Positions 46,432 through 55,737 of a stretch of 64,000 bases of DNA are shown one piece after another. The notes under the pieces were generated by a model that had not been told where the DNA came from, made no database searches, and saw only the letters and a list, made by a program, of their open reading frames with translations. The stretch comes from Streptomyces megasporus. GTDB lineage: Bacteria; Actinomycetota; Actinomycetes; Streptomycetales; Streptomycetaceae. The position numbers were made by a program, and so were the translations under genes. The DNA is taken from assembly GCF_000718985.1 (NCBI RefSeq), contig NZ_JODL01000002.1, forward strand, positions 310,001 through 374,000, written 5' to 3'. How positions within the stretch are numbered: position 1 is the stretch's first letter; the number at the start of each line of letters is the position of its first letter.

Positions 46432-47391
46432 TCAGGCTGCTTCTGTGGGCCTCCTGACCCACAGGCCGCCGGAGTGCGTCAGCAGCTCGGCGAGCTTCGG
46501 ACGGATGGTTTCGGGCTTTCTGCCCACGTCCTGGGCGTACTTGTGTGCCAGTGCCTTGATGGAAGTCCCCTCCGGTTGCTCCCGGACGATCCGGTCCGCG
46601 AGGTCGAGGTGCCAGGGCTTCGCCTTGCGAAGGGGGACGACGTTCGGCCGTGTCTCTTCGAGTTCCCACAGGGGGACCTCGCTGTTCGCGTCGGCGCGGC
46701 GAACGGTGACCTTCAGGTCGAGCTCTTCGCGTGCCCGGTTGATCGCCGTCTGGATGCGGCGCCCCTTCTTGCCGGAGTTGCGGAGGGTGATGAGTGACCG
46801 AGCGGCTGCACCGAACTGTCGTCCTCCGATCGGGGAGGACGCGACGGACATGCCCTCGGCAGTGCCCTTCGGGGTGTGGGTGACCAGCAGGACGGGGATG
46901 CCAGCCGAGCTGATGGGGCGCACGCTGCGCATGAAGCGTGCGGCGGCGGAGGGCTCGGAGATGTCCTCGCCAGGTGAGAGAGCGCCGATCACGTTGTCCA
47001 GGACGAACAGGCCGGGCCGCATCTGTACGAGGTCTTCCAGGACGCTGGCCCAGAAGCCGTCTCGTCCGGTGTCTTCGACGGGGAAGACAGTCACGCTGTT
47101 GTCCGGTACGGCGCCGGTGAGGCGGGCCTTCAGCTCCGCGCTGGCCCCTTCGTCGGTCACTCCGAAGATGATGTGGTCGAGGCGCTGGTGCACGGGCAGC
47201 CCGAGGAATTCGCTGTGTCCGTTGATCAGAGCGATGGCCATGCCCGCGGCGAGCAGGGTCTTACCGGCCTTGGGCTCTCCGGACAGCATCGTGATGCTGG
47301 TGGTGAGCAGGTCCCCGATGAGGAACGCCTGCTCGTAGGGGACGGTCTCGATCTGATCGAGGGTACGTCCGGTGTTGCTGATGACTCCCAC
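46432..47391 (-). CDS. RepA-like P-loop ATPase (AAA_25 type)
   Basis: A 319-residue P-loop ATPase. The Walker A motif is GEPKAGKTLLAAGMA near residues 38-45, and Walker B is GLFVLDNVIGAL. The segment VLLVTHTPKGTAEGMSVASSPIGGRQFGAAARSLITLR resembles the RecA/RepA-helicase core. A C-terminal winged-helix-like region follows (LDLADRIVREQPEGTSIKALAHKYAQDVGRKPETIRPKLAELL). It may load or act as a replicative helicase for the element. The GTG start has AAGGGAG upstream. It is convergent with the hairpin array. Confidence 0.8.
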   Translation of the reverse strand: MGVISNTGRTLDQIETVPYEQAFLIGDLLTTSITMLSGEPKAGKTLLAAGMAIALINGHSEFLGLPVHQRLDHIIFGVTDEGASAELKARLTGAVPDNSVTVFPVEDTGRDGFWASVLEDLVQMRPGLFVLDNVIGALSPGEDISEPSAAARFMRSVRPISSAGIPVLLVTHTPKGTAEGMSVASSPIGGRQFGAAARSLITLRNSGKKGRRIQTAINRAREELDLKVTVRRADANSEVPLWELEETRPNVVPLRKAKPWHLDLADRIVREQPEGTSIKALAHKYAQDVGRKPETIRPKLAELLTHSGGLWVRRPTEAA

Positions 47392-47506
47392 GGGTGTGGG
47401 ACTCCCTTCGGATATGCCGAAGCAGGGCGCAGCCGCGCCCGCTGTCCCGCCGGGTGGCGGGGCATGTACCTCCTCTCTGTGGCTGGAACGGGGATGACCG
47501 TGCTGG

Positions 47507-47731
47507 TCAGGCGGCGGCGGGGCACTCCCTGTCGAGCCACCTGTCGACTTCGGAGAGCCGGAAGCGCAGGCTGCCTCCGACCTTGCGCGACGGGATACCG
47601 AGAGCCCGGTGGTTGTTGTAGATCCACGCCGGCTTGACCGCCAGGTAGTCGGCCAGCTCGTTCACGGTCATGAGTCGCTTGTCCTGCAAGGGCTGATTCC
47701 TCCAGATGGGCGGACGGCTTTGCGGGGCCAT
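47507..47731 (-). CDS. Excisionase-like helix-turn-helix protein
   Basis: A 74-residue protein with an excisionase-family winged HTH: MTVNELADYLAVKPAWIYNNHRALGIPSRKVGGSLRFRLSEVDRWLD. It is the expected directionality factor for the integrase 600 bp downstream, and lies upstream of the ATPase gene in the same direction. It is divergent from the 188-residue protein gene. Confidence 0.8.
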   Translation of the reverse strand: MAPQSRPPIWRNQPLQDKRLMTVNELADYLAVKPAWIYNNHRALGIPSRKVGGSLRFRLSEVDRWLDRECPAAA

Positions 47732-47781
47732 CCTGATCTCCTGGTTGATCTATGTCAAGTCTAGATGTGTCACACCCGGAG

Positions 47782-47810
47782 TTGTCAGATGAGGATTAGC
47801 TGCATAGGGT
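47782..47810 (+). promoter_or_regulatory. Promoter of the winged-helix/integrase operon, probably leaderless
   Basis: TTGTCA (47782-47787) and TAGGGT (47805-47810) are separated by 17 bp. The -10 fits the actinobacterial TAGRRT form exactly. The ATG at 47818 lies 7 bp after the -10, so the transcript would start at or next to the start codon. A 9-bp palindrome GTGTCACAC (47767-47775) lies upstream and may be an operator. Confidence 0.65.
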
Positions 47811-47817
47811 TTCAGGC

Positions 47818-48384
47818 ATGGAGATCACACACGGCGCTGGCAGCCTCCCCCTTCGGGAGGGGATCGAGATGGAGCAGCGCATCGGTTCGTGGAAAGTAGT
47901 CATGTGGAGGCCGATCACCTCCTCCTCGGGTGGCCCAGTGGAGATTCGGGTTGAGCCGCATGAGGACGGTGATCCCCAGGAGATCGCTCGGGGCATCTCA
48001 AGCACTGTTCTTCGGCAAGTCGACACGGGCGCGTTCATCGACGCGCTCGGTAGCACGGGACAACCGTCTGACGACGATGCCGAGAGGGAGGCGGAACGTC
48101 TTCGGGCAGAGCTGGCGGAGGCCTCGAAGCGGCTGTCGGACCGCTACCTGGCGATGCTCGCAGCCTTCTACGTGCGTGTGGTCGACATCGGGGAGCGGGC
48201 GCCGATCCAGGCGCTCGAAGAGATCACGGGCGCGAAGCAGCCCACGTTGAAGGGCCACCTCCGTGCTGCTCGGCAGCGAGGGTTCCTGACCAAGGTGGAG
48301 GGCAAGGCCGGTGGGCGCCTGACGGAGAAGGCGATCGGGATTCTGGAGGGGATGAAGGATGGCGAAGGTTCTCAAGAAGTGTGA
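47818..48384 (+). CDS. Winged-helix protein upstream of the integrase
   Basis: A 188-residue protein. The N-terminal half is beta-rich and acidic (GSWKVVMWRPITSSSGGPVEIRVEPHEDGDP). A coiled-coil-like segment (DDDAEREAERLRAELAEASKRLSDRYLAMLAAFYVRVV) leads to a C-terminal HTH (IQALEEITGAKQPTLKGHLRAARQRGFLTKVEGKAGGRLTEKAIGIL). It overlaps the integrase gene by 26 bp. It may regulate excision or replication; the function is not known. Confidence 0.75.
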   Translation: MEITHGAGSLPLREGIEMEQRIGSWKVVMWRPITSSSGGPVEIRVEPHEDGDPQEIARGISSTVLRQVDTGAFIDALGSTGQPSDDDAEREAERLRAELAEASKRLSDRYLAMLAAFYVRVVDIGERAPIQALEEITGAKQPTLKGHLRAARQRGFLTKVEGKAGGRLTEKAIGILEGMKDGEGSQEV

Positions 48385-49537
48385 CTGCCGCAACCAGTCG
48401 CGGTGCTCACACCTGTGGACGGTCCGCTACAGGGAGCCGGGAGGGCGCAGCGGCCGTCAGCGTGAGAAGTCGTTCCCGACGAAGCGGGAGGCCGAGGACT
48501 TCGGCATCAAGGCGGAGAACGACAAGCGCGAGGGCGTCTACATAGACCACCAGCTCGGCCGTGTCTCCCTGCGCAAGTGGGCCGAGGAGTGGCTGGCCCA
48601 GCACCCGGTCAACGAGTCCACCCGCCGCAACTACCAGGGCTTCATCTCGAACCACCTGGAGCCTGCCCTGGGGGCGCGCACCATCGCCGGCCTGACGGTC
48701 TCGGACGTGAAGAAGTTCCAGACATCCCTGGCCGCGGACGGGCTTGCCGCCTCCACCATCAACGACCGCATGAACATCCTGCGGGCCATGATGGCGGCGG
48801 CCGTGAAAGAGCGGCGCATCCCGTTCAGTCCGTGCGACGGCGTACCACCGCTCAAGGAAGCGGGCGCGGCCGTCGACCCTGACGAGATACCGACCCTGGC
48901 CGAGGTGTATGCCATCGCCGCGGCCATGTCCGAGCAGTACCGGCTCACGGTGTGGCTCCAGGCGGGCGCTGGGCTGCGCATCAGCGAGACGCTGGGCCTG
49001 ACCGCGGACTGCCAGAGGGACGGCTTCCTCCGGCTGCGCCGACAGATCAGCGCCAAGGCCAACCAGAGCGACTGCGTGACGCGCTTCGTGCCTCTGAAGC
49101 ACCGCACTGCGGACGAGTTCCGGGACGTGCCGATCCCGCCGTTCCTCGAACAGGAGATAGGCAACCACCTGAAGCGCTGGGGCACGGTGGAGATCGACGG
49201 CCTGGAGGTGCTGTTCGCGCCGCGAGAGCGGGGCAAGGGGAAGATGCCCACGACCTCGACCTACGGCTACCACTGGGGCAAGGCGCTCAAGGCCGCGGGT
49301 GTGGTGAAGCCGGACGGCAAGCCCAAGTACACGCCGCACTCGCTGCGCCACTTCTTCGCCTCGACCGCTCTGGCGAACGGCGTACCGATCCACGAAGTGA
49401 GCCGCTGGCTGGGGCACCGGAACATCAAGACGACCGTCGACACGTACGGGCACCTGGTGCCGGAGGCGTGGGACCGCTGCCGGGACGTGATCCAGAAGGC
49501 GCTCCATCCTGGGACGCCCATGGCCATGGCGGCGTGA
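48359..49537 (+). CDS. Tyrosine-type site-specific integrase
   Basis: A 392-residue tyrosine recombinase. An N-terminal CxC-type stretch and AP2-like arm-binding region come first, then a SAM-like core-binding domain (about 65-155), then the catalytic domain. The active-site residues are R207 (GLRISETL), K247, H327 and R330 (PHSLRHFFAST), H353 (LGHRNIKTTV) and Y363 (DTYGHL). It is full length and ends 101 bp before attR. It should catalyse recombination between the element and the ychF 3' end. Confidence 0.95.
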   Translation: MAKVLKKCDCRNQSRCSHLWTVRYREPGGRSGRQREKSFPTKREAEDFGIKAENDKREGVYIDHQLGRVSLRKWAEEWLAQHPVNESTRRNYQGFISNHLEPALGARTIAGLTVSDVKKFQTSLAADGLAASTINDRMNILRAMMAAAVKERRIPFSPCDGVPPLKEAGAAVDPDEIPTLAEVYAIAAAMSEQYRLTVWLQAGAGLRISETLGLTADCQRDGFLRLRRQISAKANQSDCVTRFVPLKHRTADEFRDVPIPPFLEQEIGNHLKRWGTVEIDGLEVLFAPRERGKGKMPTTSTYGYHWGKALKAAGVVKPDGKPKYTPHSLRHFFASTALANGVPIHEVSRWLGHRNIKTTVDTYGHLVPEAWDRCRDVIQKALHPGTPMAMAA

Positions 49538-49557
49538 GGTGCTGACCTTGCGACACG

Positions 49558-49576
49558 GTGCTGACTTGGTGCTGAC
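49558..49576. repeat. Candidate integrase arm site, right
   Basis: The same 19-bp sequence as at 37691. A further single GTGCTGAC unit lies at 49539-49546 in the same orientation. Confidence 0.6.
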
Positions 49577-49638
49577 CCGACGCAGGGAAGAGGGGGCGGA
49601 GCCCTTGGGGATACTGGGGAGGAGGGGGCTTTTTGAAC

Positions 49639-49668
49639 GTTCCGCTTCAACGTCTGACGGCTGAACCC
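49639..49668 (+). repeat. attR core: 30-bp repeat duplicating the ychF 3' end
   Basis: Identical to the 30 bp at 37551. It contains the final codons and stop of ychF without the rest of the gene. Beyond the core lies the chromosomal version of the downstream sequence, including the original ychF terminator. Confidence 0.85.
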
Positions 49669-49710
49669 AGGATCGGCCGAGTCGCCGGTCAGAGCAGGAA
49701 AACCCAGGTC

Positions 49711-49738
49711 AGGGGCCGGATCGCAAGGTCCGGCCCCT
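49711..49738 (+). terminator. Original ychF terminator, displaced by the element
   Basis: A 12-bp stem with a GCAA loop that is fully G-C paired at positions where the left copy has G.T and A-T. It now lies downstream of attR, 12 kb from ychF. Confidence 0.75.
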
Positions 49739-49813
49739 TCCTGTTCCCTCCTGCGGGTTCCGGGCTCTTCCGGGCCGTGCGCCGACTTGGCGCCGGCCGG
49801 AGACCGTGGGAGG

Positions 49814-50143
49814 TCAGACGGTGCGGACGACGGGGGCGGGCCTGATGCCCTGGGCATCGATGAGAGCGCGGACGCCGTCCGGGCCGGAGGTCCGGACGAT
49901 GGCGCCGAGACCGGCCGCCATGACGACGACGGTGGCGTCGACGAGGTCGGCGGTTCCGGCCTTGCCGCAGAGAACGCCTGCGGCTTCGGCGGTTTCGAGG
50001 CCGACGGGCACGACGTGGCACCCGGCGAGGAACCTGCCGGGCCTGGCCCGCCGGCGGGAGTTCCGCCATGCCCGGCCGACGACAACGGAAGGGACGTGGA
50101 CGTCCCGGCCGTCGTCGAGAGCCGGACGGTGACGGGCCCACAA
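49814..50143 (-). pseudogene. PIN-domain (VapC-like) remnant lacking its N-terminus
   Basis: The 109 residues read like the middle and C-terminus of a PIN-domain protein: GRDVHVPSVVVGRAWRN, FLAGCHVVPVGLETAEAAGVLCGKAGTADLVDATVVVMAAGLGAIVRTSGPDGVRALIDAQG. In VapC-type proteins this follows an N-terminal strand with the first catalytic Asp, which is absent here. Extending the frame upstream meets a stop at 50177-50179. The usual TSDPDD has become TSGPDG, losing an acidic residue. It is most likely decayed. No antitoxin is beside it. Confidence 0.65.
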
Positions 50144-50246
50144 CGGCAGGGACCGCGTGACGCGGTACGGCGGCGGTCACCGAGCCCGTGCGGGCCCCCG
50201 GCGCGGCGGTGGGAGGATGCGGGGTGCGGAAAGGGGGGCAAGCCGG

Positions 50247-52415
50247 GTGGGGCGCAGCGAACGGGACGTGATCGCGAGAGGGAAGCGGCTGCACGAGGCG
50301 GCCCTGTCGGTGGTCGGCGACCACGGCAGGGCCGTCGAGGCGGTACGGGCGGCCCTGAGACCGATCCAGGACGAGGCGGTGGCACGGGAACTCGGTGCCA
50401 TCCCCGTCGCCCGACTGCAGGAGGTCACCGAAGGGCGACTGCGCCTGGGGAGCGTCGAGAAGAGCGGACTGCGCACGGTCGGGCAGGTGCTCGACGCGGG
50501 TCCCTACCAACTGCGGCAGATCCCCGGGGTCGGCCGGCACACCGCCGAGCGGATCCTCGCCGCCGCCCGCCGGCTGTCCGAGGCCGCGCACGAGACCGTC
50601 GCCGTCCACATCGACGTGGACCGGCCGGAGCCGCGGACCACCGCGCTCGTCACGGCCCTGCACGTGCTGGTGGAGGCCGGCCCGGACGCCCGGCGCGCGG
50701 TCGACGTGGCCGGTGACCTGTCGAGACGGCTCGGTCCGCCGCTGGCCGACGCCGGGCCCGCCGCCGGGCGGCTGGGGATGCTGCTGGCCGGCCGGGACAA
50801 GAGGGCCCGCGCACTGGCGGCGGTCGCGGAGATCCGGTCGGTGGTGGACGAGGCGGATCGGGCGGGTGTCCCCGGGCTGCTCGCCCAGGCGTCGGTGGAT
50901 CTGCTGCGGGTGCCGTCGAGCGACATCGCGGCCTGGGTCGACTTCGAACTCCGCTCCGCCGAGTACCACGGCCTGCTCGCCGAGATCTCCGGCCGCGCGC
51001 CCGACGCGGTAGCGGCCGAGGGATTCCTGCCCGAGGAGATCGCGGAGCGGGTCCGGAACCAGCGTCTCGACGACTCCCACCGCCGGGTCTCCCTGCGCGG
51101 TTACCAGGCGTTCGGCGCACGGTTCGCCCTGGCGCAGCGCAGGGTGATCCTCGGCGACGAGATGGGCCTGGGGAAGACCATCCAGGCGTTGGCCGCGCTG
51201 ACGCATCTGGCCGCCGAGGGACAGAGCCACTTCATGGTCGTCTGCCCGGCGAGCGTCCTGGTGAACTGGACGCGCGAGGTCGAGGCCCGCAGCACCCTGC
51301 GCGTCATGGTCCTGCACGGCCCGGACCGGCACGACGCGTTCGCCGACTGGAAGGGGCGGGGTGGTGTCGGTGTGACCACCTTCGACGCGCTGCGTGGATT
51401 CCCGACCCCGGGCGGCGGGGAGATCGGCATGCTCGTGGTCGACGAGGCGCACTCCGTGAAGAACCCGAAAGCCCTGCGCTCCCAGGCCGTGGCCCGGTGG
51501 GCCGAGCGCTGCGAGCGCACCCTCTTCATGACGGGCACTCCGATGGAGAACCGCGTGGCCGAGTTCCGCAATCTGGTCCGGATGCTCGACCCCGACCTGG
51601 CGGAGTCCCTCGGCGACCGTGAGACGCCGGTCGGGTCCGTGGCCTTCCGCAAGGCCGTCGCCCCGGTCTATCTGCGCCGCAATCAGGTGGACGTGCTGAC
51701 GGAACTGCCCAGCCTCCAGCACACGGACGAGTGGGAGGAGTTGAGCGCCTTTGACGAGGCGGCCTACCGCGAGGCCGTCCGTGACGGCAACTTCATGGCG
51801 ATGCGCAGGGCCGCGTACCAGCACCCCGAGCAGTCCGCCAAGCTGGGCCGGCTCAGGGAGATCGTCCGGGAGGCCGGGGAGAACGGGCGGAAGACGGTGG
51901 TCTTCTCCAACTTCAGGGACGTGCTGAGCGTGGTGGAGGAGGCGCTCACCGCCGACGGCGCCACGGTGCTCGGTCCGCTCACCGGGAGCGTGCCGGCCGG
52001 ACGGCGGCAGCGGATCGTCGACGACTTCGCGGCCGTCTCGGGTCCCGCGGTGCTGTTGGCGCAGATCCAGGCGGCGGGGGTGGGCCTCAACATGCAGGCC
52101 GCCTCCGTCGTCGTCCTCTGCGAACCCCAGGTCAAGCCGACCCTGGAACACCAGGCGGTGGCCCGGGCCCACCGGATGGGCCAGGTCAGGCCGGTCCGGG
52201 TGCACCGCATCCTCGCTCCCGGCGGGGTGGACGAGCGCATGGTGCGGATGTTGGAGAGCAAGACCCGTCTGTTCGACGCCTACGCTCGCCGCAGCGCCGT
52301 GGCGGAGGCCACCCCGGACGCGGTCGACGTGTCGGACACCGAACTGGCCCGTCGGATCGTCGAGGAGGAGCAGGAGCGTCTGGGCGTGGCGGACGGAACC
52401 GCGAAGCCCGAGTGA
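50247..52415 (+). CDS. SNF2-family helicase with helix-hairpin-helix region
   Basis: A 722-residue SWI2/SNF2 ATPase. Residues 65-115 contain a helix-hairpin-helix-like segment (LRTVGQVLDAGPYQLRQIPGVGRHTAERILAAARR). The helicase core begins near residue 275: YQAFGARFALAQRRVILGDEMGLGKTIQ, LVVDEAHSVKNP, LFMTGTPMEN, FSNFRDVLSVVEEAL, and motif VI LEHQAVARAHRMGQ. The GTG at 50247 is chosen because AAGGGGGG lies 8 bp upstream; an upstream ATG has its ribosome site directly adjacent. It lies next to the element's right end but outside the repeats. Confidence 0.9.
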   Translation: MGRSERDVIARGKRLHEAALSVVGDHGRAVEAVRAALRPIQDEAVARELGAIPVARLQEVTEGRLRLGSVEKSGLRTVGQVLDAGPYQLRQIPGVGRHTAERILAAARRLSEAAHETVAVHIDVDRPEPRTTALVTALHVLVEAGPDARRAVDVAGDLSRRLGPPLADAGPAAGRLGMLLAGRDKRARALAAVAEIRSVVDEADRAGVPGLLAQASVDLLRVPSSDIAAWVDFELRSAEYHGLLAEISGRAPDAVAAEGFLPEEIAERVRNQRLDDSHRRVSLRGYQAFGARFALAQRRVILGDEMGLGKTIQALAALTHLAAEGQSHFMVVCPASVLVNWTREVEARSTLRVMVLHGPDRHDAFADWKGRGGVGVTTFDALRGFPTPGGGEIGMLVVDEAHSVKNPKALRSQAVARWAERCERTLFMTGTPMENRVAEFRNLVRMLDPDLAESLGDRETPVGSVAFRKAVAPVYLRRNQVDVLTELPSLQHTDEWEELSAFDEAAYREAVRDGNFMAMRRAAYQHPEQSAKLGRLREIVREAGENGRKTVVFSNFRDVLSVVEEALTADGATVLGPLTGSVPAGRRQRIVDDFAAVSGPAVLLAQIQAAGVGLNMQAASVVVLCEPQVKPTLEHQAVARAHRMGQVRPVRVHRILAPGGVDERMVRMLESKTRLFDAYARRSAVAEATPDAVDVSDTELARRIVEEEQERLGVADGTAKPE

Positions 52416-52722
52416 ATCGGATCGAGTGAGGCAGCCGGCGCGGCGGGCGTCCCGAACCGGGGGCGGGGTCGGTGCGGTCGATCGGGGTGTGCGCCGCCCC
52501 TCGGCGGGGTCGGGCCATGTGGCGGGGCGACACGGCCGGAAAAGAAACGTGTTGACGGCATGTGACATGCGTGGGTCTTTCGTGCACGCACCCTTGTGCC
52601 TTTCCTGTGTATCGGCGAATCTTTCGGGCGGCGAATCATTGCGCACCGCATGGACGTGGTGGCTGGATTTGTCATGCGCATGCTTTCCCTCACAGGCGCA
52701 CCCCACAGGAGGAGGACCCCAC
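52416..52722 (+). promoter_or_regulatory. Spacer and promoter region of the S8 protease, with a 13-bp palindrome
   Basis: No gene. GCATGT-G-ACATGC (52558-52570) is a perfect palindrome next to a TTGACG (52552-52557) that may be a -35. GGCGAATC occurs twice (52614 and 52630). The ribosome site AGGAGGAGG lies 7 bp before the protease ATG. Confidence 0.5.
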
Positions 52723-54321
<1,599 letters not shown>

Positions 54322-54391
54322 CGCGCCCGGCGAGTGAGTGACACGCGGGTGAACGACATGTGAGCGAGCGGCCCGGCGCCTCCGCGTCGGT

Positions 54392-54420
54392 CGGCCCCCA
54401 TGGCCCGGCCATGGGGGCCG
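54392..54420 (+). terminator. Terminator after the S8 protease
   Basis: A 14-bp self-complementary stretch (CGGCCCCCATGGCC / GGCCATGGGGGCCG), realistic as a 12-bp stem and small loop, 70 bp after the stop. Confidence 0.75.
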
Positions 54421-54533
54421 AAACCTGCTCTGAGCAGCACTTCATCACATCGGGTGAAACCCTGGCCGATTGTTGCGGATGAAAACGTTCCGTTGCCAAG
54501 CTGTTGCCCACCGTCAAGCTGTTGGGAGGACAC

Positions 54534-55286
54534 GTGCCCTTCGGTGAGCAGCCCGCATACCTGCGTGTGGCCGGGGATCTCCGTCGGAAGATCGCCGACG
54601 GCACGCTGCCGCCGCGCACCCGGCTGCCGTCGCAGGCCCGCATCCGCGCCGAGTACGGCGTCTCGGACACCGTCGCGCTGGAGGCCCGCAAGGTGTTGAT
54701 GGCCGAGGGGCTCGTGGAGGGCCGCTCCGGCTCGGGAACGTACGTGCGCGAGCGGCCCGAGCCGCGCAGGGTGTTCCGCACGGGCTACCGGACGGCCGGC
54801 GCGGTCGGCCCGTTCCGGCAGGAGCAGGCCGACGAGTCGGTGAGCGGCACCTGGGAGTCCCACAGCGAACAGGAGGAGGCGAGCCCCGCGATCGCGGAGC
54901 GGCTGGGCGTCAAGGAGGGGGAGCGGGTGATGCGCACCCGCTACCTCTTCCGGGTCGACGGGGAGCCGTCGATGCTCTCTACCTCGTGGGAGCCGCTGGC
55001 CATCACCGGACGCACCCCCGTGATGCTGCCGGAGGAGGGCCCCCTCGGCGGGCGCGGGGTGGTCGAGAGGATGGCGGCCATCGACCTGGTCGTGGACAAC
55101 GTGGTGGAGGAGATCGCGGCCCGTCCGGGGGCGGCGGAGGAGATGATCGCGCTGGGCGGGGTGCCGGGGCACACCGTGTTGGTGATCGAGCGGACGTACC
55201 GCGCCGGCGGGCGCCCGGTGGAGACGGCGGACGTGGTCGTCCCGGCGGACAGGCACCGCATGGTGTACCACCTCCCCGTGCGCTGA
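54534..55286 (+). CDS. GntR-family regulator with UTRA domain
   Basis: A 250-residue regulator of the HutC/YvoA type. The winged HTH (about 5-75) is PAYLRVAGDLRRKIADGTLPPRTRLPSQARIRAEYGVSDTVALEARKVLMAEGLVEGRSGSGTYV. The UTRA ligand domain follows, with ERVMRTRYLFRVDGEPSMLSTSWEP and GHTVLVIERTYRAGGRPVETADVVVPADRHRMVYHLP. The GTG start has GGGAGGA 4 bp upstream. The target and ligand are unknown. Confidence 0.92.
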   Translation: MPFGEQPAYLRVAGDLRRKIADGTLPPRTRLPSQARIRAEYGVSDTVALEARKVLMAEGLVEGRSGSGTYVRERPEPRRVFRTGYRTAGAVGPFRQEQADESVSGTWESHSEQEEASPAIAERLGVKEGERVMRTRYLFRVDGEPSMLSTSWEPLAITGRTPVMLPEEGPLGGRGVVERMAAIDLVVDNVVEEIAARPGAAEEMIALGGVPGHTVLVIERTYRAGGRPVETADVVVPADRHRMVYHLPVR

Positions 55287-55455
55287 GAAGCCCCCGCGCG
55301 CCCCCTCTCCACTCGCACACGTGGCCGAAATCATGCCGCATTGTGCCAAGGCGAATGCGGTGCGTTAAGTCCGGGCGTAGGCTCGGGCATATGCGGACCG
55401 GTGGATGGTCAGGTGACGGCGCGCGGCACGGAGTGCGGGGAGCGGGGAGCGTCCG

Positions 55456-55686
55456 ATGAGCGAGAGCGGGATCGCGCTCCCCTGGATGGTGATCCGGCAG
55501 GACGCGAACGGGAACCGCTACTGCGTCGGCAGGTACGCCACCCGCGCCGAGGCGCACAGCATGGCCGAACGCCTGGGCGGGGCGCGGCCGGGCGGCGGCT
55601 CCGGCGCGGAAGGGGCGAGCGGGGGAGCGGAGGAACGGCGCTACATCGTCGAGCGCCTGCGGCGCGGAAACGGTGATCAAGCCTGA
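55456..55686 (+). CDS. Small SPOR-like hypothetical protein
   Basis: A 76-residue protein. The N-terminal part (LPWMVIRQDANGNRYCVGRYATRAEAHSMAERL) resembles the SPOR-type short domain common in Streptomyces. A Gly/Ala-rich linker and a basic tail follow (EERRYIVERLRRGNGD). A GGGGAGCG lies upstream of the ATG. The function is unknown. Confidence 0.65.
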   Translation: MSESGIALPWMVIRQDANGNRYCVGRYATRAEAHSMAERLGGARPGGGSGAEGASGGAEERRYIVERLRRGNGDQA

Positions 55687-55737
55687 CTCCAGGCACAATC
55701 GGGTATATGGACATTTAGTCCTTATTGTCAGGATGTG

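Larger units (their letters stand above)
37551..49668 (+). mobile_element. 12.1-kb integrative element inserted at the ychF 3' end
   Basis: The element is bounded by a 30-bp perfect direct repeat (attL and attR) that continues as an imperfect repeat of about 105 bp. It carries a tyrosine integrase beside attR, an excisionase-like gene, a RepA-like ATPase, a winged-helix gene, an XRE/DUF5753 module, three small ORFs, a Type ISP restriction-modification gene, a zinc-ribbon microprotein and a hairpin-rich non-coding stretch. There is no FtsK-like TraSA translocase, so it is not an obvious self-transmissible AICE. Replicative ability is possible but unproven. Base composition drops in the middle of the restriction-modification gene. 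Confidence 0.85.

Noticed and set aside
37551..49668. Classification as a self-transmissible AICE of the pSAM2 type.
   Set aside because: No FtsK/TraSA-like translocase, no KilA-like or Spd genes were found, so only an integrative element is claimed.
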